This document shows positions 4,279 through 11,280 of a DNA stretch of 11,280 nt, in pieces. The notes below the pieces were generated by a model, which saw only the letters and a list, made by a program, of their open reading frames with translations, was not told where the DNA came from and did no database searches. Within the stretch, counting starts at the first letter, position 1. Each line of letters opens with the position of its first letter. A program made the translations under genes and the position numbers. The stretch covers positions 1 to 11,280 of the forward strand of contig WRKS01000008.1 of NCBI GenBank assembly GCA_009778015.1. Reading direction: 5' to 3'. This stretch comes from Candidatus Saccharimonadota bacterium. GTDB taxonomy: Bacteria; Patescibacteriota; Saccharimonadia; Saccharimonadales; Saccharimonadaceae.

Positions 4279-7173
4279 ATGGAAAGCGTGATTTCGGTTA
4301 GAGGGGCAAAACAGCACAACCTCAAGGATATTGACGTTGATATACCGCGAGACAAGTTTGTCGTGATTACCGGCGTGTCAGGGTCTGGCAAGTCAAGCTT
4401 GGCTTTTGATACGATTTACGCCGAGGGACAACGCCGTTATGTGGAGAGCCTCTCCAGCTATGCGCGGCAGTTTCTCGGCATCATGGACAAGCCGGAAGTG
4501 GACCATATCACAGGCCTCAGCCCAGCAATCTCTATTGACCAAAAATCCACCAGCCGCAACCCGCGCTCAACCGTTGCGACAGTAACAGAAGTCTATGACT
4601 ATTTGCGCTTGCTATTTGCCCGGGCGGGTGTGCCGCATTGCCCGATTTGCGATAGGGTGGTGACCAAGCGCAGCGTAGAAAATATCACCAACGAAGTCTT
4701 GGAAACGCCAAACGGCACAAAGATGATAATTTTGGCGCCGATTGTCTCGGCGAAAAAGGGCGAGTTCCAACACATCCCCGAACAGTATATGAGCAAAGGC
4801 TTTGTGCGCGCCAGAATTGACGGGATTATTTATGCGCTGGACGAGTTCCCCGAGTTAGAAAAAATGAAAAAGCACACGATTGAAATCGTGGTGGATCGTT
4901 TGACGATGGATAAGGACTTGTCGGCGCGGCTGGCGCAGTCGGTGGAGCAGGCGCTGGAAGTGGGCGATGGTGTTGTGCAGTTGATGTTTCCGGACGAGAG
5001 TGTCCGCAGCGCGGACAGCGGAGCCGAGGGCGAGGTGCCTAAAATTATCACTCTCTCGCAAAAATATGCTTGTCCGGAGCACCCAGACGTGGAGATTCCG
5101 GACTTAGAGCCGCGGCTGTTTAGTTTTAACTCGCCGCAAGGCGCCTGCGAGACGTGTACCGGGCTGGGTGTGCGTTTGGAGGTGGACCCGGAGTTGGTGT
5201 TAAACAAGAACTTGACCTTGAGCGAGGGCGCGATTCGGCCGTTTAACCGGATCAATCAGGACTCTTGGTGGCTGAAGAAGTTGGCGGCGGTGGGGGCGAA
5301 GCACGGTTTTGATGTCAAGACACCACTGAAAGACTTGGACGATGAAGTAATTTATAAAATCCTCTATGGCACCGGCAACGACAAATATCAAATGACAGTC
5401 GGCGGGCATGGTAAATGGGGTGATGGCGCGACTTATGAATCCACTTACGAAGGGGTAATCCCAAATCTAGAGCGGCGCTATCGCGAGACGGACAGCGACT
5501 TTATGCGCAAAGATATTGAGCGGTTTATGCGGACTGAAAAGTGCGTGACTTGCCACGGTGATCGCTTGAAGGCGGTGGTGCTGGCGGTGAGAATCGGCAA
5601 ATTGAACATTATGGATATTTGCAATAGGGATGTTGATACGGTGCTGAAGCACTTTGCGACGCTGCCGTCTGATATTGATGAGACGCAAAAAATGGTCGCC
5701 GAGCCGGTGGTAAAAGAGATTGTATCGCGGGTTGGCTTTATGCAGAATGTGGGCTTGGGTTATATTGAGTTATCACGCGCGGCAAACACATTGTCGGGCG
5801 GCGAGGCGCAGCGGATTCGGCTGTCCACGCAAATCGGGTCGGGCTTGCAAGGTGTGTTGTATGTGTTGGACGAGCCCTCAATCGGCTTGCACCAACGCGA
5901 CAACGAAAAACTGATTGAGGCCTTGAAACGTTTGCGCGATATCGGCAACTCGGTTTTGGTGGTGGAGCACGACGAGGACACGATTCGCTCGGCGGACTAC
6001 TTGGTGGATATTGGGCCGCGAGCGGGCCGGCACGGTGGGCGCGTGGTGGCGGTGGGGACGCCTAAGGAAGTTGAGGCGAACAAAAAGAGCTTGACTGGGC
6101 AATTCTTAAGCGGCGAGAAAAAGATCGCGGTGCCGAAAAAGCGGCGGCAAGTTTTGGATGAAGCGGCCGGTGGGAAATATGTAGAGATTTGGGGGGCGCG
6201 AGAAAATAATTTAAAGAATCTAAACGTCAAGTTTCCGCTGGGCGTGATGACGGCGGTGACGGGTGTATCCGGGTCTGGCAAAAGCACGCTCGTAAACGAT
6301 ATCTTGGCGAACGAGCTGTTGGCGCAATTGCACCGCGCGCAAACCGTGGCTGGTGCGCATGACAAAATCACCGGGCTGGAGAACCTAGATAAGACTATCG
6401 TGATAGACCAGAGCCCGATTGGGCGAACGCCGCGCAGCAACCCGGCGACTTATACCGGCGTTTGGAATTATGTGCGCGAATTATTCGCGGGGTTGCCGGA
6501 AGCGGAAATGCGCGGCTACAAAGCCGGGCGATTCAGTTTTAATGTTAAAGGCGGCCGTTGCGAACGCTGCCAAGGTGACGGCGTGATTAAAATTGAAATG
6601 CACTTTTTGCCGGATATTTTTGTGGAGTGCGAGGAGTGCCATGGTAAGCGCTACAATCGTGAGGCGCTGGAAGTCAAGTTTAAGGGCAAGAGCATTGCCG
6701 ATGTGTTGGCGATGACGGTGGACGAGGCGGCGGAGTTCTTTATCAATTTCCCGGCTATTGCTAATAAGCTAAAGACCTTGCAGCGAGCGGGGCTGGGCTA
6801 TATTGGCCTAGGGCAGCCGGCGACAACCTTGTCGGGCGGCGAGGCGCAGCGGATTAAGCTGGCGACTGAGCTGGCGCGGCCGAATACCAATAAGACGCTT
6901 TATATTCTGGACGAACCGACGACGGGCTTGCATAGTGATGATGTGCAAAAACTACTAGAGCTTTTGAACGGGTTGATGACGGGCGGCAATACGATGATTA
7001 TTATTGAGCATAATTTGGACGTGATTAAAACCGCTGACTGGATTATTGATTTGGGCCCCGAGGGCGGTGTAAATGGTGGCTATATTGTGGCGACGGGGAC
7101 TCCGGAGCAGGTGGCGAGGAACGCCAAATCGGCAACAGGCGCGTTCTTAAAGAAAGCGTTAGGCAGCAAATGA
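4279..7173 (+). CDS. uvrA: Excinuclease ABC subunit A
   Basis: UvrA is the damage-recognising ATPase of nucleotide excision repair; as a dimer it loads UvrB at lesions. The 964 residues match the family's usual 940-970 and look complete. The first ATPase half shows Walker A GVSGSGKSS (32-40), the FDTIYAEGQRRYVESLSSYARQFL block, and signature LSGGEAQRIRLS (505-516) followed by the VLDEPSIGLHQRDN Walker B region. The second half shows Walker A GVSGSGKST (662-670), signature LSGGEAQRIKLA from 851, and ILDEPTTGLH. The C-terminal zinc module is C761-x2-C764-x19-C784-x2-C787. The N-terminal zinc site reads C265-x2-H268-x21-C290-x2-C293, with His in place of one usual Cys. A TTG at 4261 would add six residues, but it lies upstream of and overlaps the promoter's -10 box, so ATG 4279 is the start. 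Confidence 0.98.
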   Translation: MESVISVRGAKQHNLKDIDVDIPRDKFVVITGVSGSGKSSLAFDTIYAEGQRRYVESLSSYARQFLGIMDKPEVDHITGLSPAISIDQKSTSRNPRSTVATVTEVYDYLRLLFARAGVPHCPICDRVVTKRSVENITNEVLETPNGTKMIILAPIVSAKKGEFQHIPEQYMSKGFVRARIDGIIYALDEFPELEKMKKHTIEIVVDRLTMDKDLSARLAQSVEQALEVGDGVVQLMFPDESVRSADSGAEGEVPKIITLSQKYACPEHPDVEIPDLEPRLFSFNSPQGACETCTGLGVRLEVDPELVLNKNLTLSEGAIRPFNRINQDSWWLKKLAAVGAKHGFDVKTPLKDLDDEVIYKILYGTGNDKYQMTVGGHGKWGDGATYESTYEGVIPNLERRYRETDSDFMRKDIERFMRTEKCVTCHGDRLKAVVLAVRIGKLNIMDICNRDVDTVLKHFATLPSDIDETQKMVAEPVVKEIVSRVGFMQNVGLGYIELSRAANTLSGGEAQRIRLSTQIGSGLQGVLYVLDEPSIGLHQRDNEKLIEALKRLRDIGNSVLVVEHDEDTIRSADYLVDIGPRAGRHGGRVVAVGTPKEVEANKKSLTGQFLSGEKKIAVPKKRRQVLDEAAGGKYVEIWGARENNLKNLNVKFPLGVMTAVTGVSGSGKSTLVNDILANELLAQLHRAQTVAGAHDKITGLENLDKTIVIDQSPIGRTPRSNPATYTGVWNYVRELFAGLPEAEMRGYKAGRFSFNVKGGRCERCQGDGVIKIEMHFLPDIFVECEECHGKRYNREALEVKFKGKSIADVLAMTVDEAAEFFINFPAIANKLKTLQRAGLGYIGLGQPATTLSGGEAQRIKLATELARPNTNKTLYILDEPTTGLHSDDVQKLLELLNGLMTGGNTMIIIEHNLDVIKTADWIIDLGPEGGVNGGYIVATGTPEQVARNAKSATGAFLKKALGSK

Positions 7174-7175
7174 GA

Positions 7176-7192
7176 GTGGTAATAATTACCGC
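7176..7192. terminator. Short palindrome between convergent genes
   Basis: GGTAATAATTACC (7178-7190) is a perfect dyad and extends by one wobble and one GC pair to 7176-7192. It sits in the 25-base gap between the uvrA stop and the stop of the solute-binding protein gene. It is too AT-rich and its loop too tight for a strong terminator, and no T-run follows, so any role in ending the two converging transcripts is uncertain. Confidence 0.25.
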
Positions 7193-7198
7193 CGCTGA

Positions 7199-8881
7199 TT
7201 AAGGCGTGCGATTGCGGGTGGTGCGCAGGGTTGCGTAGCGATTAGCGGTTTCAAAACGTGACATTGGCGTGACCAAGACGGCTGACTCGGGGAAGGAAGT
7301 GGCGAAATCGGCGGCGACATAGAGCATCTCGGACTGGTAGAGGCCGATAGCCGGGATGTCGGCGACCCACTCGCGCAAAAACTCTTCGTAGCGAGCGCGG
7401 CGGACGCGGAGGTCGGTAGTGGCGTTGGCGGCGGCAAGGTAGATGTCGGCGGCGCTAGAGACATAATTAGAGAAATTGCGGGCGCCGATTTGCGACGAAT
7501 GATAGTATTGGCTGGGGTCCGGGTCGCTGGGCAGGCTAATGGTTTGGAGCAGCAGGTCGTAGTCGCGCGCGTCAATGGCGTTCCAGAGCGCGCCAGAGCC
7601 TTCGGGATAGACCGTTAAATCAACCGGGATATCAGCAGCGCGGAGTTGCTCGGCGATAACTTCTGCGACGGCGCGGTTGCTGCCGAGCAAGCGGAGTGGT
7701 TCGGCGATATGAGCGCTGCCAGTGTGTGGCGGGATGGCGGGCGCGTTTAAGGGGAAGCGAGAGATGATAATTGGGTAATCAAGCGGTGTGAGATGATCGG
7801 CGGCCATGCGGATTTTGGTCAGGTCAAGGCTGGCGGCGATGGTTTGGCGGACTACTAAGCGGCTAGTTTGTTCGGCCGCGGTGTTGATAAACAAATAGGT
7901 GCCGCCGGAAAGCAGAGCGCGGCGTTCGCGGAAACTGTTGCGCCGCGTGATGCCGCCAAGGTCGGCAGGCGAAAGCTCGGCGCTGGCGGTGATGGAAGCG
8001 AGGTTGAGCCCAGTGATAATATCAGTGACGCTGGGGTAGGCGTGGATTTCGTAGCTGTTTAGGAGTGAAGCGCTGCCGTAAAAGCCGTCAAAGCGAGCGG
8101 TGGAAACGATTTGTGCACTGGCGCTAGAGGCTTTGATACGGGTAAACATAAAGGCACCGGCGCCGATGGGGTTAAGGTTGAAGTCGGAATTAATCAGCTG
8201 GTTGGGCGGGGTATCCTTGAGCAAGTGTTTGGGCAGGACAAAGAAGGTGAGTTGCTCGGAAAAAGAGGCTTGCGAGTTAGGCAACCGGAAAGCGACGGTT
8301 AGATCGTCCTTTTTGGTGGCGACGATGCTGGCCCAGTTGCTCTGCCCGGAGTAGTGGGTGAGCGGGTTTTGCATTAGCTCAACTGTAAAGACGATGTCGT
8401 CCGCTGTGAGAGGCGCGCCGTCGTGGAAGGTGAGGTTCTCGCGCAAGGTAATCTCCCATTCGCGAGCGTCGGTGGAGTTGGACCAGCTGGCCGCGAGGTT
8501 GCCGGTAATGTGGCCGCTTTGGTCATAACCGAGCAGCCGCGCGTGGATAAGGTTAATTGCCGCGTGCTCGGAATTGGTGGTAGCGAAAAGCGGGTTAAGG
8601 GTGCGGATGTCGCCGATGGTCGCCTCGCTGTAAAGGCCGCCGCGCGCCGAAGTGGAAGTGGAGGTAGTGGAGCGCCAGAGCAGCAGCTGAATGCCGGTCA
8701 TAAGGAGCAGAATAGCCACGGCGCTAAACCAAAGAAAAACTTGTTTCCGGACATAATGCACTTTGTGGAGGCTGCCGACAAAGTGGGTCTTGACATGAGT
8801 GGTGCCGCGCTTGCTGAGTTCGGCGATATCTTGCCCCAAATACTTGGTGCGGCGCACATGCTTTTTCCAAAACTTTGGCAT
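7199..8881 (-). CDS. Membrane-anchored family-5 peptide-type solute-binding protein
   Basis: A predicted extracytoplasmic receptor for an ABC importer of the DppA/OppA class (SBP_bac_5 family), probably binding peptides. Of 560 residues, 1-46 form an unusually long basic cytoplasmic tail (17 Lys, Arg or His residues), 47-69 are one membrane span, and the binding protein begins after a Ser/Thr linker with SEATIGDIRTLNPLF (85-99). Family marks include the LLGYDQSGHITGNLAASW region, then WEITLRENLTFHDGAPLTADDIVFTVELM, the typical core of this family. No lipobox cysteine is present, so it is anchored by the span and not by lipid. The ATG at 8881 has an AGGGGG Shine-Dalgarno three bases away; a longer form from 9031 would run antisense across secG. 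It lies ten bases after secG, in one operon. No permease or ATPase gene is next to it, so the transporter must be encoded elsewhere or the protein has another role. Confidence 0.9.
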   Translation of the reverse strand: MPKFWKKHVRRTKYLGQDIAELSKRGTTHVKTHFVGSLHKVHYVRKQVFLWFSAVAILLLMTGIQLLLWRSTTSTSTSARGGLYSEATIGDIRTLNPLFATTNSEHAAINLIHARLLGYDQSGHITGNLAASWSNSTDAREWEITLRENLTFHDGAPLTADDIVFTVELMQNPLTHYSGQSNWASIVATKKDDLTVAFRLPNSQASFSEQLTFFVLPKHLLKDTPPNQLINSDFNLNPIGAGAFMFTRIKASSASAQIVSTARFDGFYGSASLLNSYEIHAYPSVTDIITGLNLASITASAELSPADLGGITRRNSFRERRALLSGGTYLFINTAAEQTSRLVVRQTIAASLDLTKIRMAADHLTPLDYPIIISRFPLNAPAIPPHTGSAHIAEPLRLLGSNRAVAEVIAEQLRAADIPVDLTVYPEGSGALWNAIDARDYDLLLQTISLPSDPDPSQYYHSSQIGARNFSNYVSSAADIYLAAANATTDLRVRRARYEEFLREWVADIPAIGLYQSEMLYVAADFATSFPESAVLVTPMSRFETANRYATLRTTRNRTP

Positions 8882-8884
8882 TGA

Positions 8885-8890
8885 CCCCCT
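8885..8890 (-). promoter_or_regulatory. Shine-Dalgarno sequence for the solute-binding protein
   Basis: AGGGGG on the minus strand (8890 to 8885) ends three bases before the ATG at 8881 and fills most of the ten-base gap after the secG stop. It marks this gene as the Shine-Dalgarno-led second cistron of the secG transcript. Confidence 0.65.
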
Positions 8891-8891
8891 A

Positions 8892-9116
8892 TTAAACAAC
8901 CGGCACGAAGAATTCCGCGATGATTGACAAAATGAAGACGGAAACCATGACGATGGTAGTGTTAAAAAGGCTCTTCTCAAGGCCGCGGCGCGTGGTGTTG
9001 AGCTCGCCGCTTGACCCGAGGCCGGCGCCAAGGCTAGCGCCTCGTTGTTGGAGCAAGATTAAGATAATAGATAAGCTGGCGCTGATGACCATGACTACGC
9101 GAAAAAAGGTGTCCAT
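8892..9116 (-). CDS. secG: Preprotein translocase subunit SecG
   Basis: SecG is the small accessory subunit of the SecYEG channel. The 74 residues are typical in length and form two spans (about 5-24 and 52-72) joined by a Gly-rich cytoplasmic loop. The family pattern is clear: LLQQRGASLGAGLGSSGEL after the first span, then TTRRGLEKSLFNTTIV leading into the second. The start is taken at 9116 because the -10 box ends six bases before it; a start at 9131, giving five more residues, would lie upstream of that box. It is the first gene of an operon with the solute-binding protein and is divergent from murJ across 91 bases. Confidence 0.93.
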   Translation of the reverse strand: MDTFFRVVMVISASLSIILILLQQRGASLGAGLGSSGELNTTRRGLEKSLFNTTIVMVSVFILSIIAEFFVPVV

Positions 9117-9122
9117 GACTAC

Positions 9123-9150
9123 ATTATACATGAATTTCTTGGAATGTCCA
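9123..9150 (-). promoter_or_regulatory. Promoter of secG, predicted leaderless
   Basis: On the minus strand, TGGACA (9150-9145), a 16-base spacer and a perfect TATAAT (9128-9123), followed six bases later by the ATG at 9116. The geometry matches the uvrA, LCP and murJ promoters. There is no Shine-Dalgarno sequence. Confidence 0.75.
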
Positions 9151-9172
9151 CCCCCCGCAAAAATGCTCGGAA

Positions 9173-9201
9173 TAGACTATTTCAAAAAATTCCTATATAC
9201 T
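9173..9201 (+). promoter_or_regulatory. Promoter of murJ, predicted leaderless
   Basis: TAGACT (9173-9178), a 17-base spacer and TATACT (9196-9201), then six bases to the ATG at 9208. There is no Shine-Dalgarno sequence. A second TATA-like string two bases upstream makes the exact -10 register slightly uncertain. Confidence 0.65.
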
Positions 9202-9207
9202 ATACGC

Positions 9208-10833
9208 ATGGGAAGAATTAAGTGGAAATCAGTGGTGGCGCTGGCGAATACCGAGATGCCGGTCAAGGTGACAGCGGTGATTTTGGCTTTTTCAACGCTT
9301 GGTGCGGCGATACTCGGTCTGTTTCGCGACCGCTGGCTCAACACCATGTATCTTAACACCTACAAAGAGGGGATTGACGCCTATACAGCGGCTTTCTCGG
9401 TGCCGGACTTTATGTTCTTTCTTTTGGTGAGCGGCGCGTTGACGGTTTCGTTTATACCGGTTTTTACCGAGCGTTTAAGCAAGGGCAACCGCAAGTCGGC
9501 TTGGGAGTTGTCGTCGTCACTCTTGAATATCATGGCGTTGATTATGTTTGTGGTATCCATACTGATTATTATTTTTGCCGGGCCGTTAGCGCGGTTGATT
9601 GCGCCCGGTTTTTCGCCCGAGACGCACCAGATGACAGTAAGCTTGATGCGGGTAATCGCGGTTAACCCGCTTTTGTTTTCTATCTCCACGGTCTTGATTT
9701 CTATGCAGCAGGCGGTCGGGCGGTTTTTGTCGTTTGCGATGGCACCGATTATCTATAATATATGTATCTTGATTGGTGTGCGCGTCTTTACGGGCGGGAT
9801 TGTGATTTTTGGTCACCAAGTTTTTGACGGCGGCATTATGGGCGTGGCGCTGGGCGTGGCGCTGGGCTCTATCGTGCAGCTCTTAATCGCGCTATTCGGC
9901 ATGATTGGCTTGGGCTTTGAATACAACCTCAAAATCTTTTGGAAGAACTTGGGCTTGCGCAAAGTCGCGAGCTTGCTACCGGCGCGGACGGCGGACCAGG
10001 GGCTGGATTATGTAGCGACTTTTGTTAATACCAACTTGGCGTCGCGGATGGCGGCAGGCACGGTGCGGCAGCTGCAACAAGCGCAGTCGCTGGCGGCCAT
10101 GCCGATTAGTTTGGTGGGCGTGGCGATTTCTACAGCGTGGTTCCCTAAGTTATCGCAAGAGATTACGGTAGAAAATGGCGACGCTTTTAACCAGAGTCTA
10201 AGGACGGCTCTCAGGCTGGTGATTTGGCTGATACTGCCAATCGCGGTCGTGGCGTTCTTTGCGCGCGGTTATGTTGCGGCATTTATCGTCAACGGCGGTA
10301 ACGCGATGATTGCGGGGCTGCTCGGCGTTTTATGTGTGTCCATTGTCTGCTCAAGTATCTTCCAGATACTCGTTCGGGCGTTTTATGCCAACCAAGATAC
10401 CAAGACGCCGCTGATTGTGTCGCTGATTTCTATAAGCGTGATGGTAACGATAGCGGTGCTCTTGGCGCGACATACCAATTTGGGCGCGTTCGGCATCGTT
10501 TACGCCAAGGCAACTAGCGCGATCTTAGAGATCACTTTGCTGTTTGGTATTTTACACTACCGGCGACGTAGCGTCTTTACACTGGAGTTTGTGCGCGCGG
10601 TGATTAAAATGTTTGTTGCCGGGTTCTTTACCGCGCTGACGGTTTATACCATGGTCCGGCTCTTCCCGTTCCGGCTGTCTAACGTTAGCTTTATGAGCAC
10701 ATTTCCGAAGTTTGCTTTGATTACGGGTGTGGGTTTTGTCACCTATGTGGTGGCAGGGTTCTTTTTGGCGATTGATGAGGTAAGCCCAATTGTCGCTCGT
10801 GTCAAAAAGGTCGTCTTTAGAAATGTTGCTTAA
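9208..10833 (+). CDS. murJ: MurJ (MviN) family lipid II flippase
   Basis: MurJ moves the peptidoglycan precursor lipid II across the cytoplasmic membrane. The 541 residues have the multi-span layout and length of the family, a MOP-superfamily transporter with about 14 spans. Recognisable regions are AAILGLFRDRWL (33-44), DAYTAAFSVPDFMFFLLVSGALTVSFIPVFTE (57-88), the SMQQAVGRF and APIIYN blocks, and LQQAQSLAAMPISLVGVAISTAWFPKLS in the second half, followed by YANQDTKTPL. Compared with E. coli MurJ as I remember it, R18 is kept (R40 here), but R24, R52 and R53 align with T46, F70 and F71; similar hydrophobic replacements occur in other distant MurJ homologues. The start is fixed by the promoter; the open frame extends back to 8920 only as antisense to secG. 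uvrC follows after 50 bases, probably on the same transcript. Confidence 0.93.
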   Translation: MGRIKWKSVVALANTEMPVKVTAVILAFSTLGAAILGLFRDRWLNTMYLNTYKEGIDAYTAAFSVPDFMFFLLVSGALTVSFIPVFTERLSKGNRKSAWELSSSLLNIMALIMFVVSILIIIFAGPLARLIAPGFSPETHQMTVSLMRVIAVNPLLFSISTVLISMQQAVGRFLSFAMAPIIYNICILIGVRVFTGGIVIFGHQVFDGGIMGVALGVALGSIVQLLIALFGMIGLGFEYNLKIFWKNLGLRKVASLLPARTADQGLDYVATFVNTNLASRMAAGTVRQLQQAQSLAAMPISLVGVAISTAWFPKLSQEITVENGDAFNQSLRTALRLVIWLILPIAVVAFFARGYVAAFIVNGGNAMIAGLLGVLCVSIVCSSIFQILVRAFYANQDTKTPLIVSLISISVMVTIAVLLARHTNLGAFGIVYAKATSAILEITLLFGILHYRRRSVFTLEFVRAVIKMFVAGFFTALTVYTMVRLFPFRLSNVSFMSTFPKFALITGVGFVTYVVAGFFLAIDEVSPIVARVKKVVFRNVA

Positions 10834-10873
10834 TTCACCCCACATGCTCCTAAATAATGCGGAAGTCTCGCGC

Positions 10874-10879
10874 GGAGAG
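10874..10879 (+). promoter_or_regulatory. Shine-Dalgarno sequence for uvrC
   Basis: GGAGAG lies with its GGAG core six bases before the ATG at 10884. No clear -35/-10 pair is visible in the 50 bases after murJ, so uvrC is probably the second cistron of the murJ transcript. Confidence 0.7.
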
Positions 10880-10883
10880 ACCC

Positions 10884-11280
10884 ATGAGTGATTTGAAAGA
10901 CTTGCCGCTTGGCCCCGGGGTTTATTTTCATCACGATAAAGAAGGCAAGATAATCTACATTGGCAAGGCGGCGAACTTGAGGTATCGCGTTAACTCTTAT
11001 TACCAACAGACCAAGACGCGCGATGCGAAGACCCGCGCGCTGGTGGCGGAGATCGCCAGCACGACTTGGCGGACGACCGAAAGCGAACTGGACGCGTTGT
11101 TTTTGGAAAGCGAACTGGTCAAGCGCTATCACCCGAAATATAATATATTGTTGCAGGATGACAAGTCGGCGGTTTATTTACGCGTCGGGCCCCCTCCCGC
11201 TCCCGACCGAACTCCTCCCGCTCCCGACCTTGCATCTTCCGGTCGCTCTAGGGGAGCAAAGCTCTCCCTCTTGCCTAAAG
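10884..11280 (+). CDS. uvrC: Excinuclease ABC subunit C, N-terminal part (cut by window end)
   Basis: UvrC makes the two incisions in nucleotide excision repair; its N-terminal GIY-YIG domain cuts on the 3' side. The visible 132 codons show that domain: LPLGPGVYFHHDKEGKIIYIGKAANLRYRVNSYY (7-40), where the GVY and YIG strands and the Arg in RYRV are in place, then ELDALFLESELVKRYHPKYNILLQDDKS (68-95), the standard end of the domain. After YLRV (98-101) the usual short step into a PRV-type strand is replaced by a proline-rich stretch, GPPPAPDRTPPAPDL, and then a Ser/Arg/Gly/Lys/Leu-rich stretch up to the window edge. The frame stays open throughout. UvrA is encoded in the same window, about 3.7 kb upstream. 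Confidence 0.93.
   Translation, partial: MSDLKDLPLGPGVYFHHDKEGKIIYIGKAANLRYRVNSYYQQTKTRDAKTRALVAEIASTTWRTTESELDALFLESELVKRYHPKYNILLQDDKSAVYLRVGPPPAPDRTPPAPDLASSGRSRGAKLSLLPK
11193..11229 (+). repeat. 16-base direct repeat, 21-base period, inside uvrC
   Basis: CCTCCCGCTCCCGACC occurs at 11193-11208 and again, identically, at 11214-11229. The 21-base period is a whole number of codons and encodes PPAPDRT then PPAPD. Identity at the DNA level points to a recent or slippage-prone duplication. It falls just after the conserved GIY-YIG domain. Confidence 0.85.
11251..11267. other. Short hairpin in the uvrC insert
   Basis: GGGGAGC (11251-11257) pairs with GCTCTCC (11261-11267) around an AAA loop, with one G-T wobble. 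The upstream GCTC at 11245-11248 can pair with the same GAGC, so alternative folds exist. It lies in the coding region of uvrC directly after the direct repeat, and the two together look like an inserted palindromic repeat. The window ends before its right boundary. Confidence 0.5.

Noticed and set aside
8882..9031. A 50-residue N-terminal extension of the solute-binding protein
   Set aside because: It overlaps secG in another frame on the same strand, has no family resemblance, and the ATG at 8881 has its own Shine-Dalgarno sequence.
8920..9207. A long N-terminal extension of murJ in the same open frame
   Set aside because: It runs antisense to secG and the start of the solute-binding protein gene, has a low-complexity Arg-rich translation, and lies upstream of a good murJ promoter that ends six bases before ATG 9208.
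10844..10891. A 15-codon open frame overlapping the uvrC start, a possible leader peptide
   Set aside because: It has no Shine-Dalgarno sequence and no regulatory codon run or attenuator hairpin; a frame this short is expected by chance.

Overview
The window reads as a chromosomal segment of a Candidate Phyla Radiation bacterium, most likely Candidatus Saccharibacteria (TM7). This is inferred from protein style and gene order, not from a marker gene. Supporting signs are short intergenic gaps, membrane-anchored (not lipid-anchored) surface proteins, a secG - family-5 solute-binding protein pair divergent from murJ, and two nucleotide excision repair genes interleaved with envelope genes. uvrA ends in TGA, so TGA is a stop here; this argues against the Gracilibacteria/Absconditabacteria code.

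Layout. Positions 1-158 hold no gene but a compact composite inverted-repeat element (20-155) with a 15-C run and two internal hairpins. Next comes a small LexA-type winged-helix protein on the minus strand (159-476), divergent from a LytR-CpsA-Psr (LCP) ligase gene (534-1661). Two genes of unknown function follow on the plus strand: a five-span membrane protein (1718-2398) and, abutting it, a single-span protein with a VFGGA-repeat cytoplasmic tail and a large external domain (2399-4207). uvrA (4279-7173) has its own promoter. It converges on a minus-strand pair made of secG (8892-9116) and an anchored peptide-type solute-binding protein (7199-8881). murJ (9208-10833) diverges from secG and is followed by the start of uvrC (10884 to the window end).

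Working together. LCP and MurJ belong to cell-wall building: MurJ flips lipid II and LCP enzymes attach glycopolymers to peptidoglycan. SecG supports protein export, and the solute-binding protein probably serves peptide uptake, which fits an organism that relies on host or environmental nutrients. UvrA and UvrC are two parts of the UvrABC excision nuclease.

The clearest system-level pattern is a split in translation starts. Genes opening a transcription unit (LCP, uvrA, secG, murJ, and nearly so the LexA-like gene) have a -10 box ending 6 (or 9) nt before the ATG and no Shine-Dalgarno sequence, which predicts leaderless mRNAs. Most downstream genes (2399, 7199, 10884), plus the gene at 1718, have purine-rich Shine-Dalgarno sequences. 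The other items most worth checking are the 20-155 element, the VFGGA repeat tail, and a proline-rich, repeat-containing in-frame segment at the edge of uvrC.
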